Shown: positions 1 through 7,303 of the stretch, in pieces
Layout of the letters: each line of letters begins with the position of its first letter
Numbering within the stretch: position 1 is the stretch's first letter
DNA from: Candidatus Tectimicrobiota bacterium
GTDB lineage: Bacteria > Tectomicrobia > Entotheonellia > Entotheonellales > Entotheonellaceae
Direction: 5' to 3'
NCBI GenBank assembly: GCA_026005175.1
Contig: BPKO01000001.1
Location: forward strand, 310,001-374,000
Length of the DNA: 64,000 bases
The notes under the pieces: model-generated
Databases searched by the model: none
What the model was told of the DNA's origin: nothing
What the model saw: only the letters and a program-made list of their open reading frames with translations
Position numbers and translations under genes: made by a program

Positions 1-1
1 G

Positions 2-931
2 CTTGACGTGAGCGTTCTTGAGCCGATCTACGATCAGGAGGAGCTGGCGGAGCCGTTCCGGCTGAGGCTCAAGATGGAGTTTGCCACCACGGGGACGAAA
101 ATCCATCAGGCCGACATCGCGGCGGGGGAGCTGCCCGATGCCCAGGTGCTGCTCTCCAGCATCACCAACAAGGTCCTGGCCCGGGCGAAGCTGCCCGGCC
201 ACTTCGCCGAGCTGTATCCCAAGGTGCGGGCGTACGTCGCGGCCCGCTGCTTCGGCCAGGAGGTAAATCTAGAAGACCAGACGATACGCTCCCACCTGGC
301 CCGGCTCGAGTTGCAGGAGGGCATTGCCAAGTACCTGGCCCGCAAGATCGGCGAACTCACCGTGGAGCGGCGTGCCATCGAGTTCGAGAGGGCCGACTTC
401 AAGCTCTCGGAGACAAAGCCATTCAGCTGGCGACGCAACCTGCCGCCGCCCTTGGAAGCCGAGAAGACCGTCTTCAACTACGTAGCGACCTACAACGACT
501 TTGAGCGGCGCTTTGCTGAATTCCTCGACCGAGCGCCGGACGTGCTCCGCTTCGCTTCTCTGGCAACCACCGAGCAGGGCGAATCGGGAACGCAGTTCCG
601 CGTTGACTATCTGAAACCTAACGGGGCGATAGGTTTTTACCATCCGGACTGGGTCGTGGTGCAAGATGCAGAGGACGGCGAGATTCACTGGATCGTTGAG
701 ACGAAAGGGAGGGTTTGGGAGGACACGAAAGCCAAGGACAAAGCGATGTGCGAGTGGTGTGAGCGGGTATCGGAACTGACGGGCACCAGCTGGAGGTACG
801 TCCGGGTGGATCAGAAGATCTTTGAAGCGAGGCAACCTGCAACGTTCGCTGAGCTGGTCCTCGACGCCAGCGGCCCTCTTCGAGTCTGTGGGGCATGGGG
901 TCCAGGCCTGGGGTCAGGTCTTGAATCGTGA
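2..931 (+). CDS. Type III restriction endonuclease (Res), C-terminal part
   Basis: The frame is open to the left edge, so the gene begins outside the window; about 309 residues remain. They resemble the C-terminal nuclease region of Res subunits of type III restriction-modification systems, which cut DNA together with a Mod methyltransferase after ATP-driven movement. A PD-(D/E)XK core is visible: HPDWVVV (Asp about residue 214 from the GTG at 8) followed by WIVETKG (Glu 231, Lys 233). Helicase motifs and Mod should lie upstream. The last codons (GMGSGLES-like reading, here GPGLGSGLES) come from the repeat beginning near 897, whose TGA ends the gene, so the native C-terminus after about LVLDASG may be lost. 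Family assignment is fairly secure; activity is unknown. Confidence 0.75.
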   Translation, partial: LDVSVLEPIYDQEELAEPFRLRLKMEFATTGTKIHQADIAAGELPDAQVLLSSITNKVLARAKLPGHFAELYPKVRAYVAARCFGQEVNLEDQTIRSHLARLELQEGIAKYLARKIGELTVERRAIEFERADFKLSETKPFSWRRNLPPPLEAEKTVFNYVATYNDFERRFAEFLDRAPDVLRFASLATTEQGESGTQFRVDYLKPNGAIGFYHPDWVVVQDAEDGEIHWIVETKGRVWEDTKAKDKAMCEWCERVSELTGTSWRYVRVDQKIFEARQPATFAELVLDASGPLRVCGAWGPGLGSGLES

Positions 932-1283
932 AGGCGCCAGCGAAGTCCCCCTTGAGGGCCCAGGCGCCGCAGGCCGCGGCTATGTCAGGAGAGCCGTCAG
1001 GTGCAGGTGTGGACAAAAGCCGCCGTGGCGCCAGGACAGCAGGGCTCTGGGACCTGGTTCTCGAGCCGCTGCGCCTGCACTTGCTGGGCGTGGTCCATGG
1101 CATGCCTCCTGTTGAAGACGACAACGGGTAGTGTATCCAAAAGGATACGTCATGGACCTCCTCCTTACCATTTGGAGGCACACCCCTGTGCCACCCAGGC
1201 GGCCTCGGCCAGCGCCGAGGCGGTGCTGGTGAAGAGCTGGGCAATGACCCCTCGGGGCAAGTCACGATTCAAGACCTGACCCC
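910..1283. repeat. REP-like element, copy with inverted ends
   Basis: A motif reading GGTCAGGTCTTGAATCGTG starts the element on the plus strand (910-932) and its reverse complement closes it (1262-1283), giving a ~370 bp unit with ~22 bp terminal inverted repeats. The interior resembles the copies at 5202, 7017 and 8359. It also contains, at about 1131-1181, the separate end-like module ending ATTTGGAGGCACACC. No intact gene is inside; short frames are broken. The ends look like a non-autonomous mobile repeat. Motifs of this type are, as I recall, found beside REP-associated tyrosine transposases, but none is present here. It fills the gap between the Res and DUF262 genes. Confidence 0.7.
1131..1181 (-). 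repeat. End-like module (GGAGGCACACC type), copy 1
   Basis: This stretch shares GTATCC..GGATACGTCATGGAC and ATTTGGAGGCACACC with 16616-16669 and more loosely with 11483-11531. Read on the minus strand it runs GTGTGCCTCC.., GTCCATGACGTATCC, then a purine-rich GGAGG and ATG codons at about 1090-1105. At 11.5 kb the same module directly follows an IS256-type transposase remnant, so it is probably a terminal segment of that element family. Confidence 0.5.
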
Positions 1284-1314
1284 ATCGCTTCGGGAATCCA
1301 GAAGGACATAAGCT

Positions 1315-2985
1315 ATGCAGGCCATCGACACGCCCAAGGCAAACCCGGAGAACCTGCTTGCCCTTGTCCGCGAGGCCTACAATGCCAAAATCGTCGTCCC
1401 CGAGTTTCAGCGCTCCTTTGTCTGGGGGCGAGAAGAGATCGAAGAGTTCCTGGCCTCGCTCCTTCAGGGCTACTTTGTCGGCACGTTCCTCATGCTCGAC
1501 ACCCAGACCGCGGCCCCCATGTTTCCCTTTCGCACTGTGGAAGGGCTAGCGCAGGTAAACGGTCAGGCCCGCCCGGATCAGCACCAGACGGTGCGCCTCA
1601 TCCTGGATGGCCAGCAGCGGCTCACCTCGACGTTTTACGCCCTCTATGCCCCCGACATCCCCCTGCGCGGCGCAAAATCCCCCCACAAGTTCTATCTGCG
1701 GCTCGATGCGGCCCTGGCAGGCGACCTGGACGAGGCCGTCGTGGGGGTGTCCACCCGGGATCGCCGCCGGATGGCCGAGCTCCAGCAGCTGGTCGCGGCC
1801 CATCGCGCCTTGCCCTTTCAGCGTCTGCGGGACTCCAGCGCCTTTTATCGGTGGTTTTACCAAGAGCAGGACCGCTGGCAGGGCGAAGCGCAGCACCATA
1901 TCGAACGGCTCTACCATCGCCTGGAAAAGTTCATGGTGCCCGTGGTGTCCCTGGCACCAGAGACCGGCAGGGACAATATCGTCAACATCTTCGAGCGGAT
2001 CAACCGAACGGGCGTAAGCCTTTCCCTCTTCGACCTTCTGGGCGCCCGGCTGTACCTCAAGGGAGTGAGAGTGCGGGAGCTCTGGCAGGCCTTTGAAGCG
2101 GCGCACAAGGCGATGGCCAGGGTGATCAAGCCGGAGTTTCTGGTCAAGGTGATCGCCATCCTTCAGGGAAAAGAGCCCCGCAAGGGGAACCTGCTGGACG
2201 TGCTCGATGCCCTGACAGCCGAAGCCTTTCACACCCACTGGCAGGCAGCGGCCGAAGCCCTCGCGCAGGCCTACCAGCGCCTCACCAAAGTCTACGGCGC
2301 CTTTGCAGAGGCCTGGATTCCGTACACGACGATGCTGGTGCCGCTTGCCGCGGTGCTGCACGTGCTCAAGCAGAGGGGCGCCGGGGAAGACGCCTACCGC
2401 AAGGTAGACCGCTGGTATTGGGCCAGCGTGCTGAGTCAGCGCTACGACTCGGCGGTCGATACGAAGAGCTACCAGGACGTGCGGGACATGCGCCGCTGGG
2501 TCGAGGAGAACTTCGAGCCCGACTGGCTCGAGTCGGTGGCGGCCGAAACGGTCGACTTTGGCGTCGAAGAGCCCCGCGCGGCCGTCTACCGCGGGCTCAT
2601 GTGCCTGATTGCTCGGCAAGGGGCCAGGGATTTCCTCACCGGCCAGCCAGCCGATCTGCACACCTGCCAAGACGACCACATCTTTCCGCGGCGCTATGGG
2701 GCGGAGACGATCCTCAACCGCACGCTCATTTCCAAAGAGACCAACAACCGCAAGCGAGACAAGAGCCCTTCGGCGTTTCTGCGGGAGTGTCTGGCAGGAC
2801 ACGGCAACGACGAAAGCCGGCTGCGGGCGACCCTGCGCAGCCATTTCATCAGGGAAGACGCGTACCAGGCGATGCAGCGCGACGATTTGCAGGACTTCCT
2901 GGCCTGCCGACAGCGGGCCTTGACCGCAGCCGTGGGCAAGCTCTTGCAGCAAGGCGGGCTGGACAATGGCGACGCTGGGAGGTAA
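1315..2985 (+). CDS. DUF262/HNH (GmrSD-like) restriction-type protein
   Basis: A 556-residue protein with the layout of DUF262 proteins of the GmrSD type, which act as modification-dependent restriction or other phage-defence nucleases. Near the N-terminus are VPEFQRSFVW (residues 28-37) and LILDGQQRLTSTFYALY (about 99-115), the ParB-like DGQQR motif. NIFERINRTGVSLSLFDL follows at about 224. The C-terminal part has the HNH-like DDHIFPRRYG (about 454) with NRTLISKETNNRKR downstream, typical of DUF1524. Both halves of GmrSD are therefore on one chain. The start is supported by an AGAAGGA stretch ahead of ATG. It lies downstream of a type III restriction gene, consistent with a defence island. 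The specificity (modified DNA or otherwise) cannot be read from the sequence. Confidence 0.8.
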   Translation: MQAIDTPKANPENLLALVREAYNAKIVVPEFQRSFVWGREEIEEFLASLLQGYFVGTFLMLDTQTAAPMFPFRTVEGLAQVNGQARPDQHQTVRLILDGQQRLTSTFYALYAPDIPLRGAKSPHKFYLRLDAALAGDLDEAVVGVSTRDRRRMAELQQLVAAHRALPFQRLRDSSAFYRWFYQEQDRWQGEAQHHIERLYHRLEKFMVPVVSLAPETGRDNIVNIFERINRTGVSLSLFDLLGARLYLKGVRVRELWQAFEAAHKAMARVIKPEFLVKVIAILQGKEPRKGNLLDVLDALTAEAFHTHWQAAAEALAQAYQRLTKVYGAFAEAWIPYTTMLVPLAAVLHVLKQRGAGEDAYRKVDRWYWASVLSQRYDSAVDTKSYQDVRDMRRWVEENFEPDWLESVAAETVDFGVEEPRAAVYRGLMCLIARQGARDFLTGQPADLHTCQDDHIFPRRYGAETILNRTLISKETNNRKRDKSPSAFLRECLAGHGNDESRLRATLRSHFIREDAYQAMQRDDLQDFLACRQRALTAAVGKLLQQGGLDNGDAGR

Positions 2986-3021
2986 GCGCCGCCCCCTTCC
3001 TGGCTGCGCCCAGGGGGCGCC
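2986..3021. terminator. Possible bidirectional terminator hairpin
   Basis: GCGCCGCCCCC (2986-2996) pairs with GGGGGCGCC (3013-3021) with one bulge, between the convergent DUF262 and lipoprotein genes. There is no clear T tract, so the call rests on position and stem only. Confidence 0.35.
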
Positions 3022-3054
3022 GTAATTGCTTCAATGACCTATTGATGGCATATC

Positions 3055-3780
3055 CTATTGCTGCCGGCGTGTGACGGTAATAGGAAGCTCGACCACATGA
3101 GTTGTCCGCTCCGTAATATTAGTCACTTTCACCCGCAGTACGGTGTAGGGTTGCCACTGCAAATAGATAAACCCCTGGTGCAGATCCCCCGGAAAGATCA
3201 CTCGATCTCCGAAGTCCTGAGCCGCCAGTTCGTGGCGAAACTGGTGCGTGTAGCGATCTGAAGCGCCTTCTGCCGCGCCGGCGGTGCCACCCGCGGCGCC
3301 ACCAATCGCCGCACCGGCCGCCGCGCCGCGTCCAGCATCATCGGTAACGCTGCCAGCAGCTGCCCCAATGGCTGCTCCAGCCATGGCCCCAGCCAAAGCC
3401 CCCAGCACGGCTTGCCCAACCACCGTAGTGCCAATAGAGGATTCTCGCACTCGTTGCGCCGCCTGGCTGAGGTTAAACGCTGGGTAATATTCTCCTGCCA
3501 CAACACCAAAGATCTGAGCGGCGTCGATCTCATACTCCTGGTTTCCCCGGTTCTCCACGACCAACTGCACCGGGAGAATACCAGCCGCGGCTAGATCAGT
3601 GCCAAAGACCCGTTTGGATTTCTCCGGGGTATCGAGCACCTCAGCCGCGACCACGAGGTTCCCAATCTTCTGGGCATTGGGCAACTGTGTAGGTGGCCGA
3701 AAGGGCGCTACGCTGGTGCGCAGCGGGGCAGCACAGCCAACGAAGAAGACGAGACCTGTAAGCAGGGCCCAGACTCTCAT
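3055..3780 (-). CDS. Glycine-zipper lipoprotein
   Basis: 241 residues beginning MRVWALLTGLVFFVGCAA: a short signal peptide with lipobox FVGC, so lipidation at Cys16 is expected. In the middle (about residues 115-170) is a glycine/alanine-rich stretch (GALAGAMAGAAIGAAAG, then GAAIGGAAGGTAG) characteristic of glycine-zipper membrane segments. The rest looks like a beta-rich periplasmic domain. Its ATG overlaps the stop of the upstream lipoprotein gene by four bases (ATGA), so the two are translationally coupled. I do not recognise a named family; a structural or envelope role is inferred only from the lipobox and the zipper. Confidence 0.7.
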   Translation of the reverse strand: MRVWALLTGLVFFVGCAAPLRTSVAPFRPPTQLPNAQKIGNLVVAAEVLDTPEKSKRVFGTDLAAAGILPVQLVVENRGNQEYEIDAAQIFGVVAGEYYPAFNLSQAAQRVRESSIGTTVVGQAVLGALAGAMAGAAIGAAAGSVTDDAGRGAAAGAAIGGAAGGTAGAAEGASDRYTHQFRHELAAQDFGDRVIFPGDLHQGFIYLQWQPYTVLRVKVTNITERTTHVVELPITVTRRQQ

Positions 3781-4484
3781 TGCCGTTGCTCCTCCAAATA
3801 TTTCTTGAGACTGGCAGAACGGCGCACTTGCCGCATCAAATTGGCCACTAGACGATCCGTTGCTCGGTCGATGGATTCGCTGATGCCACGCGAGATGTCA
3901 ATCGCTCCACCACTACCTTCGAGCCCTCCTGTTTGGAGCTCCTCGGTAACCCGAGCCGTCCCCACCCAGATCTGCTCCCCGCGATTGTGCAACGTGGCGC
4001 GCAGGCGCAAGTCAATCTTCGTTTTCACGTCGTATAGAGCTGTGATGCCACGCCGAGCAACATCGACCGTCAGTCCGGGTTGCTCTTGTTGTAACCCCAC
4101 GGTGAGCAACAGCGGAGGCGCGTTTTGGCGGTCTTGTACCAGGGAGATCTCCTCAAACTGATAACTTGCCAGCTTGATGAGCTTGGCGGCAATAGCCCTG
4201 CCCGCGGCCACGTTGTAGACGGCTTGCCCCACAACACCAACGGGCCGTTCTACGCGAAAAACGAGGTCACGGAGTTTTTGATCGATGAGGATGCCCACGT
4301 GCACGGGCGCTCGGCGGATTTCTCCGAGTTCTTCCAGGGCTTCGATGGCGACACTAGAGCTCAAGGTGGGCTGCACCGTAACCTGGCCACATGCCGTGAG
4401 CAGGGCAAGTGAGACAGTTAAAACTACCATGCGTCTCTTATTCTTGTATTGCCATATTTGAAACGACATATGTTCGACAACCAT
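3777..4484 (-). CDS. Lipoprotein of unknown function
   Basis: 235 residues. The start at 4484 is favoured because GGGAGG lies seven bases upstream of that ATG. The N-terminus then has a basic region (YKNKRR) and a hydrophobic stretch ending LLTAC, a lipobox at about Cys32. An internal ATG at 4430 would leave too short an n-region. The C-terminal half reads like a conserved envelope-associated domain with amphipathic helices at the end (RATDRLVANLMRQVRR). First gene of a two-gene operon with the glycine-zipper lipoprotein. I cannot name the family. Confidence 0.65.
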   Translation of the reverse strand: MVVEHMSFQIWQYKNKRRMVVLTVSLALLTACGQVTVQPTLSSSVAIEALEELGEIRRAPVHVGILIDQKLRDLVFRVERPVGVVGQAVYNVAAGRAIAAKLIKLASYQFEEISLVQDRQNAPPLLLTVGLQQEQPGLTVDVARRGITALYDVKTKIDLRLRATLHNRGEQIWVGTARVTEELQTGGLEGSGGAIDISRGISESIDRATDRLVANLMRQVRRSASLKKYLEEQRQ

Positions 4485-4505
4485 GATGGCCTCCCATTTT
4501 CATGT

Positions 4506-4534
4506 CTATAAAATCTCTGACGCCAGGTTGTTAA
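4506..4534 (-). promoter_or_regulatory. Probable promoter of the lipoprotein operon
   Basis: On the minus strand TTAACA (4534-4529), a 17-base spacer and TTATAG (4511-4506) stand about 20 bases before the ATG at 4484. This is a reasonable sigma70-type arrangement in the only AT-rich stretch of this gap. Confidence 0.45.
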
Positions 4535-4686
4535 AGAAGAGAACAGCACGTTCGTGATGAGCAAGAGACGGTATAACGGAAGGCCGTGGCAGGCCAAAAT
4601 CTTTTTTGCCAATCTGCCAAAGACGCCAGCGGCGCGTCAGATCGTCGGGATGTATCTGCGGGCCATGCCAGCAAGTAAAATCATCT

Positions 4687-4953
4687 CTAACGCACCTGCG
4701 GTGGGTTTCGTCTTGGCTGTGGTAAGCCCCTCTCTTGGAGGCTCCTCTCATCCTCGTACATCCCTGCCAGATAGTCCAGCGTCACCCCCAGAGCGCGCGC
4801 CAGGCGCTTGGCAACCGGCACACTGTTCCAGGAGCGCTTTCCCCGCTCGATCAGAGAAATGAGCCCGCAATCGATCCCCGCAGCGGCGCTGAGCCAGTGC
4901 AAACCGAACCCCCGCTGTTTTCGCACCCAGTAGAGCCGCTCCCCAAACGACAT
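4687..4953 (-). CDS. XRE-family helix-turn-helix regulator
   Basis: 88 residues from the ATG at 4953, which is preceded by GAGAAGG; an earlier in-frame ATG at 4977 would add an arginine run and lacks a better site. The first ~65 residues form an XRE/Cro-type DNA-binding domain: FGERLYWVRKQRG, then LSAAAGIDCGLISLIERGKR as the helix-turn-helix with the typical IERG, and ARALGVTLDYLAGMYED closing the domain. The tail is arginine- and glutamine-rich. It is probably a small repressor; no partner gene adjoins it and its target is unknown. Confidence 0.75.
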   Translation of the reverse strand: MSFGERLYWVRKQRGFGLHWLSAAAGIDCGLISLIERGKRSWNSVPVAKRLARALGVTLDYLAGMYEDERSLQERGLPQPRRNPPQVR

Positions 4954-5201
4954 CCGCCTTCTCCGCCCAAGGGGCATCTGTCAACCAGGATAACAACGCA
5001 CATGAGAGAACAACGCGTCCGCTGCCACTGGGGATGATAAAAGCCAACCAGTGCGGTATAGTGTACACGCCGTACTCTCTGCTGGCAACAAGACGAAAGA
5101 ATGCTTCCAAGACCAACACGACGTGATGTCTCTCTTGTGGGAACCCAAGCGGTGGCAAGCGGCTCTGGCTTTCAGGACGAGGTGCTTGCTGGCGGGGGCA
5201 T

Positions 5202-5490
5202 GGGGTCAGGTCTTGAATCGTGAAGGCGCCAGCAGAGCCCCCTTCGAGGGCCCAGGCGCGGCGGCCCGCGGCTATGTCAGGAGAGCCGTCAGGTGCAGGT
5301 GTGGACAAAAGCCGCCGTGGCGCCAGGACAGCAGGGCTCTGGGACCTGGTTCTCGAGCCGCTGCGCCTCTACTTGGGCTTGCTGTGGGGCCAGCGCGCGC
5401 CTCCGCTGCCTCTTGGAAGCCCTGTGCCACCCGGGCTGGCCTTGGCCAGCGCCGAGCCTGACCCCTTCGCCCTCTGACCCCATTGCCCAC
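5202..5490 (+). repeat. REP-like element, copy lacking the closing inverted end
   Basis: Starts with the same motif (5202-5224, preceded by GGGGGCAT) and follows the 910-1283 copy closely through AGGAGAGCCGTCAGGTGCAG and CTCGAGCCGCTGCGCCT, then follows the 8359 copy (TGGGGCCAGCGCGCGCCTCC). The closing inverted motif is absent, and the copy ends near 5490 with GACCCC fragments. It is therefore a truncated member of the family. Confidence 0.65.
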
Positions 5491-5570
5491 TACGTACGCC
5501 ACCGCTCCGGCATAGAGAAACTGGCGCAGACACCCCCTGGAGCTTGACAGCAGCCCGGCCGATGGCAATC

Positions 5571-5585
5571 TGCAATCTGATTGCA
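5571..5585. promoter_or_regulatory. Operator-like palindrome upstream of the RHH antitoxin
   Basis: TGCAATC-T-GATTGCA is a perfect 7-bp inverted repeat about 20 bp before the ATG at 5606. A TTGACA lies at 5544-5549, so the palindrome would overlap the -10 region or start site. RHH antitoxins usually repress their own operon at such sites; that role here is inference. Confidence 0.45.
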
Positions 5586-5605
5586 CTACAAAGAGGAGGG
5601 GCCTT

Positions 5606-5881
5606 ATGCCAACGATGACGCCCGTGCAAGTGCGCCTGAGCGAGGAGCAGCTCCACCTGATCGATCGCAAGGTCCAAGAAGGCCGCTATCCCAATCGCTT
5701 TGAGGCCATCCGAGACTACCTCCGGAAAGCACAGCTCTGGGAGGCCCTCGAGCAGCTCTTGCAGATGGGGGACCTTGAAGGGGACGAGGAGGAGATCCGG
5801 GCCGATCTGCAACGCCTCCGCAGCGAAGTCTATAAGACGTCGATCCGGCCCAAGCGCCCAAGGTCGGCTTCTCGCACCTGA
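5606..5881 (+). CDS. RHH-type antitoxin (CopG/ParD-like)
   Basis: 91 residues. VQVRLSEEQLHLIDRKVQEG followed by RFEAIRDYLRKA has the beta-strand-helix-helix pattern of ribbon-helix-helix antitoxins, and the acidic middle (GDLEGDEEEIRADL) would contact the toxin. GAGGAGG stands just before the ATG. It is followed after 15 bases by the start of a PIN-domain gene, which is broken, so the antitoxin is probably an orphan now. Dimeric DNA binding and autoregulation are expected for the family. Confidence 0.75.
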   Translation: MPTMTPVQVRLSEEQLHLIDRKVQEGRYPNRFEAIRDYLRKAQLWEALEQLLQMGDLEGDEEEIRADLQRLRSEVYKTSIRPKRPRSASRT

Positions 5882-5896
5882 GCGGCAACTCGGTGG

Positions 5897-5946
5897 ATGA
5901 AAGTCCTCGTGGATACCAACATCTTCGTGGCCGGCATGAGGTTCGC
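5897..5946 (+). pseudogene. PIN-domain toxin, truncated after 16 codons
   Basis: MKVLVDTNIFVAGMRF is the beginning of a PIN-domain RNase toxin: VDTN carries the first catalytic aspartate. Homology stops at about 5946, where TTGACAGCAG begins, the left end of an IS607-like remnant. The remaining catalytic acids are missing, so no active toxin is made. Confidence 0.7.
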
Positions 5947-5950
5947 GGGG

Positions 5951-6240
5951 GTTGACAGCAGATGCTGTTTTCGTTATCACCCATTTCGCCATGAAACTCT
6001 TCGACTGGCCCAGCAGCTCCCCACCGGCACGATTCTCATCGAGGCGCTCAACCCATACGGCGGTGCTCTACGCCCGGGTGTTGTCAGCCGAGCAGAAGGA
6101 CGACCAGGAGATCGTGGTGGAGGAGGGCAAGTCACGGCCGACCGGAAATCCTCTCGTGTCCGCCTGTGGATGCCCTGATGAGGCTGAACCCGTCTCACGG
6201 ACGGCGCCTCGCCACGTTGGTGCGAATACGCTTGTGGAGG
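5951..6240 (+). pseudogene. IS607-type serine recombinase remnant with its left end
   Basis: TTGACA-N17-TATCAC at 5952-5980 looks like the element's own promoter. ATG at 5991 begins MKLFDW, the usual start of IS607 TnpA. Most of the helix-turn-helix is deleted; QLPTGTILIEALNP follows at about 6015-6060 in another frame, then TAVLYARVLSAEQKDD (serine recombinase N-terminus, catalytic Ser in LSAEQ) at about 6055-6105, and NPSHGRRLATLVR near 6190-6230. Frame changes and deletions make it non-functional. Its insertion truncates the PIN gene. Confidence 0.65.
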
Positions 6241-6247
6241 TAAAGGT

Positions 6248-6457
6248 ATGAAAGGCAAGGCCAAGAGAAAAGCCCCTGACATTGTCCTTCGGGAAGGCAA
6301 GCCGGTGGCGGTTATCTTGGACATTGATGAATATCAGGAGATGTTGGAGCGGCTGGAGGATGTGGAGGACTTGAAGATGTTGGAGGAGATGAGGAAGAAG
6401 CCGCTTAAATTCAGGAAGCTGGAGGACTTCCTAAAGGAGCATCAGCCTGGTGTATGA
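6248..6457 (+). CDS. Phd/YefM-family antitoxin
   Basis: 69 residues starting after GGAGGTAAAGGT. The order is short basic N-terminus, DIVLREGKPVAVILDIDEYQEMLERLED, then a charged helical tail, as in Phd/YefM antitoxins where EYQEML ends the dimerisation domain. It overlaps the following RelE-type gene by eight bases. It should neutralise that toxin and repress the shared promoter; no clear promoter is visible in the preceding IS607 remnant. Confidence 0.75.
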   Translation: MKGKAKRKAPDIVLREGKPVAVILDIDEYQEMLERLEDVEDLKMLEEMRKKPLKFRKLEDFLKEHQPGV

Positions 6458-6704
6458 GGTCCTTCTTGAGCGGACGGCGGAGCGGGACCTCAGACGGCTT
6501 TCGACAGAGGATTTCCACCGTATCATTTCCCACATCAGGACCCTGGCCGAAAACCCAAGGCCTTCTGGGTGTCGTAAGATCACAGGTTCAAAAAGCGATT
6601 GGCGTATCCGGGTTGGAGACTATCGGGTCATTTATGAGATTGACGAAAAGGCAAAGGCCGTGAGGGTGATGCGGGTTAGACATCGGCGGGAGGCATATCG
6701 GTAG
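6450..6704 (+). CDS. RelE/ParE-family toxin
   Basis: 84 residues from a GTG that lies inside the antitoxin gene. The sequence has the RelE fold signature: YEVLLERTAERDLRRL at the start, then ENPRPSGCRKITGS, WRIRVGDYRVIYEIDE and VRVMRVRHRREAYR at the end. RelE toxins cleave mRNA on the ribosome; the conserved basic and aromatic residues (Arg in RIRVGDYR, Arg and Tyr near the C-terminus) are present. It forms a complete TA pair with the Phd-type gene. Confidence 0.8.
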   Translation: MYEVLLERTAERDLRRLSTEDFHRIISHIRTLAENPRPSGCRKITGSKSDWRIRVGDYRVIYEIDEKAKAVRVMRVRHRREAYR

Positions 6705-6742
6705 GCTTTGGGAGTGACGGATCAGGATCGTTGAAAGCTTGG

Positions 6743-6762
6743 CCCCGCTAGACGTGGCGGGG
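6743..6762 (+). terminator. Hairpin downstream of the RelE gene
   Basis: CCCCGC (6743-6748) pairs with GCGGGG (6757-6762) across an 8-base loop, 38 bases after the toxin stop. A T-rich stretch follows only at about 6778, so termination is plausible but weakly supported. Confidence 0.3.
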
Positions 6763-7016
6763 GTGGTGTTAAACGCCATTTTAATGCCGGCCCTTCCAGA
6801 GCGCAACCGCTGAAAACACCCCCGGGGTATCCTCTCGCCGCCGCCGGCGGCGCCCCCAGCCCGCGGCGGCGGCCGGCGAAAGCGGCGCATGGCAAGGCAC
6901 GGCGCGGCTTAGCGCGCTCTGGACAGGCCGCTCGGGATGGGATTGACAGCAGTTGTGTTATCACCCATTTCAACGGTGAAGGCGGCCCTGGCCGCGGCGG
7001 GCATGGTCGCGGGCAT

Positions 7017-7250
7017 GGGGTCAGGTCTTGAATCGTGAAGGTCGCCCGCAACGTCCCCCTCGAAGGCCCAGGCGCGGCGGCCCGCGGCGGTCTCAGGAGA
7101 GGTACGGGTGTGGACAGCGGCGCCGGGACAGCAGGCCGCCACGGGTTTTCCCCAGCCGCTGCGCCTGCACTTGGGCTTGCCGCGGGGCACTGTGCCACCC
7201 GGGCTGACCTTGGTCAGCGCCAAGCCTTACCCCCATCACCCCACGAGATG
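7017..7250 (+). repeat. REP-like element, third copy
   Basis: The opening motif (7017-7039, preceded by GGGCAT) is followed by the family interior: GAAGGCCCAGGCGCGGCGG, CCGCTGCGCCTGCACTTGGG and TGTGCCACCCGGGCTG. It lacks the segment TGGGGCCAGCGCGCGCCTCC of other copies and has no inverted closing motif. Confidence 0.65.
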
Positions 7251-7303
7251 GGCAGGGTCCAAAGAGGCTTTCTTGGGGCCAGGTAACAGCCTGCTCGACG
7301 CTC

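Larger units (their letters stand above)
4954..5605. other. Gene-free stretch with a REP-like copy and an operator-like site
   Basis: I see no credible gene here. The first part is plain intergenic sequence upstream of the XRE gene. From 5202 to about 5490 is a REP-like repeat copy, and from 5544 onward there is promoter- and operator-like sequence ahead of the RHH antitoxin gene. Short frames present on both strands are compositional. Confidence 0.6.
6705..7303. other. Gene-free stretch with two repeat remnants
   Basis: No gene is recognisable. Positions 6763-6940 are very GC-rich filler. From 6943 to 6972 is TTGACAGCAGTTGTG..TATCACCCATTTC, a second copy of the IS607-like left end seen at 5952, five bases shorter between its hexamers and with no recombinase after it. 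From 7017 to about 7250 is a REP-like copy beginning with the standard motif and lacking the closing inverted end. Confidence 0.6.

Noticed and set aside
4506-4862. Small frames on both strands between the lipoprotein and XRE genes
   Set aside because: No ribosome site, no recognisable motif, and they overlap the promoter and the XRE coding region.
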